Positions 7,955 through 10,567 of a stretch of DNA of 10,567 nucleotides are shown here, piece by piece. The stretch covers positions 1 through 10,567 of the forward strand of contig JANNOJ010000002.1 of assembly GCA_031399025.1 (NCBI GenBank), given 5' to 3'. How positions within the stretch are numbered: position 1 is the first letter of the stretch; every line of letters starts with the position of its first letter. A model generated the notes under the pieces. The model did no database searches. It had not been told where the DNA came from and worked only from the letters and a program-made list of their open reading frames with translations. Both the position numbers and the translations under genes were made by a program. The stretch is from CBDBZL01 sp031399025. Its GTDB lineage: Bacteria > Pseudomonadota > Alphaproteobacteria > Sphingomonadales > Sphingomonadaceae.

Positions 7955-8433
7955 AGCGCATCGTGCCCTTGCCCCGACTCGGCGGCGCGCGCATTCTCAA
8001 TGCATCGAACGAGAAACACTCGGGTCAAGGTACCGGTCGCCTGCCGGCCAACCGCTGCCCGAGCGGATCACGCTCGAGGCGATGCCTGCAAGGGCGTCCG
8101 GCAGCCACGCGGCGCGGCGTAACAGCTTGCCCGCGGGAAAGTCGGCAGCACTTTCAAGTATCGGCTAGGGCCGGGACGTTACACGTCACCGATGCCGTCC
8201 ACGCCGGGCTTTCGGGCCAGGATGAAGCGGTGCTCGCGTGCGAAATGACGGCCCGGTTCGGATCGGCGGCGCATGGCGACGGACAGGTTTGCGGGTCGCC
8301 CCGCGAACCAGACCGAGCCGGCAAGGCCGATCCGGCACCGGCGCGAGCGCCGGGCTACATCAGGGCAATGCCCGGGCAACCCTTTCGAGGGCCAGCCGGG
8401 CCGCCTTCGAAGTGCCAGGCGTAAAGCGCTCCC

Positions 8434-8543
8434 CCGGGAGCCCACACGCCGGTGACAAGTGGGGTCGGCAGCGATGCCGGCCCCATCTTGCGTCTGGCGT
8501 CTGGCTTCTGGGCCAACGCCTGAGACCCAACACCCGCTCCCGG
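8434..8543. repeat. Structured non-coding segment with strong tetraloop hairpin
   Basis: CCGGGAGC (8434-8441) and GCTCCCGG (8536-8543) are exact reverse complements enclosing a strong hairpin at 8456-8490: CAAG-TGGGGTCGGCA, loop GCGA (a GNRA tetraloop), TGCCGGCCCCA-T-CTTG, about 15 pairs including a G-U wobble and one bulged base. Next to it are three tandem 7-mers, GCGTCTG, GCGTCTG, GCTTCTG (8490-8510). No T-run follows on either strand, so it is not an ordinary terminator. It could be a small RNA, an untranslated leader of rlpA, or a dispersed palindromic repeat. Confidence 0.4.
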
Positions 8544-8651
8544 CACGCCATAACCCACCAGGTCGCATCTGGTTTCACGACCAGGCGAAAACCGTTCGCG
8601 GCAACCCGAGCCCGGCCGGCTGGACCGCCACACCCGGGCTGGTTAAGCCGC

Positions 8652-9239
8652 ATGGTCATGAAGGACGGGACCAGCAGGCCGCTGCGCAGGCAGATCGCGC
8701 GCGCCGCCGCCACCACCCTGGCACTGGCCGGCGCGATGGGCGCCGGCCACGCCGAGACCGCAGCCGAGCTGCCCGTGGCCCTCGCCGCCCCCACCGCGAT
8801 CGGGGCGGCCGCGCCCGCCGCCGGCGCCCGCTTCGTCCCCTCCGCCCCGGCCGAGATCGCCGCGAGCCTGGCGCGGCAGGCGCCGGCGCCGGTCGTAACC
8901 CACGCGCTCGACATCGCCGCCACCCCCGGCGCGCCCGCCGCCGAGCAGCTCGGCCGCGGCGTCGCCAGCTTCTACGCCCGCTCGCTGGCCGGTCGCCCCA
9001 CCGCCAGCGGCGAGCGGTTCGATCCCGCCGCGCTCACCGCCGCCCACCGCACGCTTCCCTTCGGCAGCCTGGTGCGCGTCACCAACCCGCGCAACGGCCG
9101 CACGGTCGTCGTGCGCATCAACGATCGCGGCCCCTTCTCGCGCGGCCGCACCATCGACCTCTCTCCCCTCGCCGCCGAACGGATCGGCCTCGTCGCCGCC
9201 GGGCACGGCACGGTCGAGCTGGCGCTGCTGGCGCCCTGA
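8652..9239 (+). CDS. rlpA: RlpA-like septal ring/lytic transglycosylase domain protein, short form
   Basis: A 195-residue exported protein. The N-terminus is a signal peptide (RRQIARAAATTLALAGAMGA, likely cut after GHA about residue 34) with no lipobox Cys, so it should be soluble in the periplasm rather than a lipoprotein. An Ala/Pro-rich linker (35-98) leads to a double-psi beta-barrel at 101-195: GVASFYARSLAGRPTASGE, ALTAAHRTLPFGSLVRVTN, VVRINDRGPFSRGRTIDLS. His132 and Asp158 sit where the RlpA catalytic residues lie. RlpA cleaves denuded glycan strands at the septum. The C-terminal SPOR domain of long RlpA proteins is absent. ATG 8652 and ATG 8658 are both possible starts; neither has a clear ribosome binding site. 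Confidence 0.85.
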   Translation: MVMKDGTSRPLRRQIARAAATTLALAGAMGAGHAETAAELPVALAAPTAIGAAAPAAGARFVPSAPAEIAASLARQAPAPVVTHALDIAATPGAPAAEQLGRGVASFYARSLAGRPTASGERFDPAALTAAHRTLPFGSLVRVTNPRNGRTVVVRINDRGPFSRGRTIDLSPLAAERIGLVAAGHGTVELALLAP

Positions 9240-9271
9240 GCCCCCGCGGACCCGGGCGCGCGACCGCGCGA

Positions 9272-9300
9272 TTGCGCATCGCGCCCCCGCTTCCTAGATC
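9272..9300 (+). promoter_or_regulatory. Predicted promoter of tspO (leaderless)
   Basis: TTGCGC at 9272-9277, a 17-nt spacer and TAGATC at 9295-9300 form a weak sigma-70-like pair. The expected transcript start falls on the GTG at 9307, and no Shine-Dalgarno is present. Confidence 0.4.
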
Positions 9301-9306
9301 GCAAGC

Positions 9307-9792
9307 GTGAGCTTCGAGATCGTCTTCGCCGTCGTCTGGGCGCTCGTCCTGGCGGGCGGCGGCGGCCTGCTGACCTCGATCGGGCCCTGGTACCGCAACC
9401 TGCGCAAACCCTCGTGGCAACCGCCCGACTGGCTGTTCGGCCCCGCCTGGACCGTCATCCTGGGCCTCGCCGCCTGGGCCTTCGTCCTCGCCTGGCGCGG
9501 CACCGACAGCCCGGCCGAACGCACCCTCCTCATCGCGCTCTACCTCGCCAACGGCATGCTCCACTTCGCCTGGTCGCCGCTGTTCTTCAAGCTGCGCCGC
9601 CCCGACTGGGCGCTCCTCGAGGTGCCGTTCCTGTGGGCCTCGGTCCTGGCCCTGTGCATCGTCCTGCGGCAATGGTCGGTGCCGGCCAGCTGGATGATCG
9701 TCCCCTATCTCGCCTGGGTCAGCTTCGCGACCGTGCTCAACTGGAAGATCGTCCAGCTCAACAAGCCCTTCGGCGCCCTGCGCACGAGCTGA
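9307..9792 (+). CDS. tspO: TspO/MBR family tryptophan-rich membrane protein
   Basis: A 161-residue inner-membrane protein with five hydrophobic helices and many Trp residues, the usual length for TspO/MBR (translocator protein). Family marks are PWYRNLRKPSWQPPDWLFGPAW in the first loop (two Pro and several Trp), YLANGMLHFAWSPLFFKLRRPDWAL, and the last helix PYLAWVSFATVLNWKIVQLN ending in the conserved Leu-Asn. Members bind tetrapyrroles such as porphyrin or haem; in Rhodobacter TspO modulates pigment gene expression. The start is GTG 9307, with a promoter placed to give a leaderless transcript. It stands 67 bp after rlpA and has no obvious functional partner here. Confidence 0.92.
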   Translation: MSFEIVFAVVWALVLAGGGGLLTSIGPWYRNLRKPSWQPPDWLFGPAWTVILGLAAWAFVLAWRGTDSPAERTLLIALYLANGMLHFAWSPLFFKLRRPDWALLEVPFLWASVLALCIVLRQWSVPASWMIVPYLAWVSFATVLNWKIVQLNKPFGALRTS

Positions 9793-9829
9793 CGGGCGCC
9801 GGCCCTAGCCGCCATCCGCCCCGACCGGT

Positions 9830-10030
9830 CCGGCTCCCAAATCGCCTCGGTGATTGCCCACGTGTGCACGCTCACCCGCACCACCTTGGCCAGCAGCGCG
9901 ATCATGCGCTCCTTGTAGTCAGCGAACCGATAGGTGTTGAACTTCGCCCGGATCGTCGGGTCACGCGGCTCTTCTCCTTGTGCTGGTCGAGCACCCAGTC
10001 GATCGCACTGCGATTGCCCAGCCGGTAGTC
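9830..10030 (-). pseudogene. C-terminal remnant of a type ISP-like restriction/modification (helicase) enzyme
   Basis: On the minus strand, DYRLGNRSAIDWVLDQHKEK (10030 downward) continues in another frame as PRDPTIRAKFNTYRFADYKE then RMIALLAKVVRVSVHTWAITEAI. Together these resemble the last 65 or so residues of large type ISP restriction-modification enzymes and related predicted helicases, which end YRLGNRSALDWVLDQ...DPTIREKFNTYRFADYKE...RVSVET. One base appears lost about 9977, breaking the frame. A TGA stands directly before the first residue (10033-10031), and the original stop codon is gone, the frame running on antisense to tspO. Only this tail survives; it cannot make an enzyme. Family assignment is from remembered similarity. 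Confidence 0.6.
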
Positions 10031-10059
10031 TCAAGCTGCGCGCGGAATATGCAATGCCG

Positions 10060-10433
10060 TCAGTCGGCGGCGCGCTCGCGGGCGACCCGGCGGTCCGTGC
10101 GCCGGTTCGCGGCGGCCGCGTTGCTGGTGGGCTGCACCAGCTGCTCGTAGAGCCGGAACAGGTGTTCCACTCGCTCCCGATCCGAGCCGAACGGCGCGCG
10201 CCGGTAGAGCCGATCCACCGCCGTATCCAGCTCGCGATGCGCACGGCGCAGCTCGGCGGGCATGGTGTCGGGATCGTAGAGATCGGCGAGCGTGGAGGTG
10301 GCGTTCTTCGGCAGCGCGCGGGCGTCGAGCACCGCCTGCGCCAGCCCCTCGATTTGGGTGCGCTGGTTGGGTGTAGCATTTGGCCAAGGAAACGTGTTGT
10401 AGATGGTGGGCGAGTAACTGTAGTCGCCATTAA
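10060..10433 (-). pseudogene. C-terminal remnant of an MmeI-like class I SAM-dependent DNA methyltransferase
   Basis: The minus strand reads GDYSYSPTIYNTFPWPNATP, then IEGLAQAVLDARA, LADLYDPDTMPAELRRAHRE, LDTAVDRLYRRAPFGSDRER and VEHLFRLYEQL before a TGA at 10062-10060. This matches the target-recognition/C-terminal end of MmeI-type (COG1002) DNA methyltransferases, whose tails carry YNTFPWP and LYDPDLMPxxLRKAH. About 120 of the expected 900 or more residues remain. The 5' side ends at the insertion-sequence boundary near 10434, and there is no start codon for the whole fragment (an internal ATG at 10332 is the earliest useful one). The catalytic NPPY region is missing. The natural stop codon seems kept. 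Confidence 0.7.
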
Positions 10434-10567
10434 CAGGCTGATGAAAAAGGGCTTGGCTATCGCGCCGTGAGGTGATTCATCGTGGCAAGACGCGATGAAC
10501 GAGGTCGATGGATGCGCGGGACGGACGAACGATCGGGCAAGCTGTTTTCCTATGTCGATCTGGAGCA
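10434..10567 (+). mobile_element. Left end of an IS5/IS1182-type insertion sequence (runs off the window)
   Basis: Homology to the methyltransferase stops at TTAA (10430-10433), and the next bases CAGGCTGATGAAAAAGG look like the terminal repeat of IS5/IS1182-type elements. About 78 bp further on a transposase reading frame begins. TTAA fits the YTAR four-base target of IS5-group elements, so it may be one copy of the target duplication; the other end is outside the window. Confidence 0.6.
10512..10567 (+). CDS. Transposase, IS5/IS1182 type, N-terminal part (partial)
   Basis: From ATG 10512 the frame reads MRGTDERSGKLFSYVDLE to the end of the window. This is the characteristic opening of a large group of IS5/IS1182-type DDE transposases (MRGxDxxSGxLFSYVDLE, the DUF772 N-terminal domain). 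The catalytic DDE residues would lie downstream. No strong Shine-Dalgarno is seen. It sits inside the insertion sequence whose left tip is near 10434. Only 18 residues are visible, so the exact family is uncertain. Confidence 0.7.
   Translation, partial: MRGTDERSGKLFSYVDLE

Larger units (their letters stand above)
7865..8651. other. Gene-free stretch of about 790 bp between argG and rlpA
   Basis: No frame here has convincing protein features. The open frames present are Arg/Pro/Gly-rich shadows without domains or well-placed ribosome binding sites. The stretch holds the DnaA-box-like cluster (7908-7954), small stem-loops such as CGAGCG-GATCA-CGCTCG (8060-8076), and a strongly structured segment at 8434-8543. 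The reverse strand at 8355-8633 has a 92-codon open frame that I could not match to anything. Confidence 0.5.

Noticed and set aside
8456..8490. Rho-independent terminator
   Set aside because: The hairpin is strong but no T-run follows on either strand and no gene ends nearby.
8179..8633. Minus-strand open frames of 129 and 92 codons in the argG-rlpA gap
   Set aside because: No family resemblance, no ribosome binding site, and they follow the palindromic segment; kept only as part of the gene-free description.

Overview
The window is GC-rich, dense with genes, and looks like the chromosome of an alphaproteobacterium, most likely a sphingomonad. This rests on gene content: an ArsR/methyltransferase fusion behind glyA, an HWE-family hybrid kinase, an arsR-arsC-aqpS arsenic operon of the Sinorhizobium kind, and promoters that put transcription starts on start codons. 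No rRNA, tRNA or CRISPR array was seen.

Layout. (1) 1-1230, + strand: the 3' end of glyA overlaps a fused ArsR-type regulator/SAM methyltransferase. (2) 1227-3935, - strand: a large orphan HWE histidine kinase with four PAS-like sensor modules and its own receiver domain; its stop codon overlaps that of the gene converging on it. (3) 4183-4761, +: a secreted small protein with an LRAT/NlpC-like Asn-Cys-x-His-Phe motif. (4) 4776-6467, -: an arsenic-resistance operon, arsR-arsC-aqpS, followed by what reads as a broken, truncated arsH. Its promoter, a perfect 13-bp inverted repeat and the arsR start codon lie on top of one another. (5) 6632-7864, +: argG. (6) 7865-8651: about 790 bp with no convincing gene but clear structure, namely a cluster of three DnaA-box-like 9-mers just after argG and a strong hairpin region before rlpA. 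(7) 8652-9239, +: a short RlpA-like double-psi beta-barrel protein. (8) 9307-9792, +: TspO/MBR. (9) 9793-10433, -: remnants of two restriction-modification genes, the C-terminal ends of a type ISP-like enzyme and of an MmeI-like DNA methyltransferase. (10) About 10434 to the end, +: the left end of an IS5/IS1182-type insertion sequence that cuts off the methyltransferase remnant.

How it works together. The arsenic genes form a coherent route. ArsR senses As(III), ArsC reduces arsenate, and the AqpS-like channel lets arsenite leave down its gradient, so no ArsB or Acr3 pump is needed. The other intact genes are mostly housekeeping (glyA, argG, rlpA) or single sensory genes. The right edge is an accessory region in decay.

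The strongest points for follow-up are the arsH remnant, the operator/leaderless start of the ars operon, the LRAT-like secreted protein, the DnaA-box cluster, and the R-M graveyard next to the IS. I did not find a clearly new multi-gene system. Family assignments are from memory of the families, without database searches.
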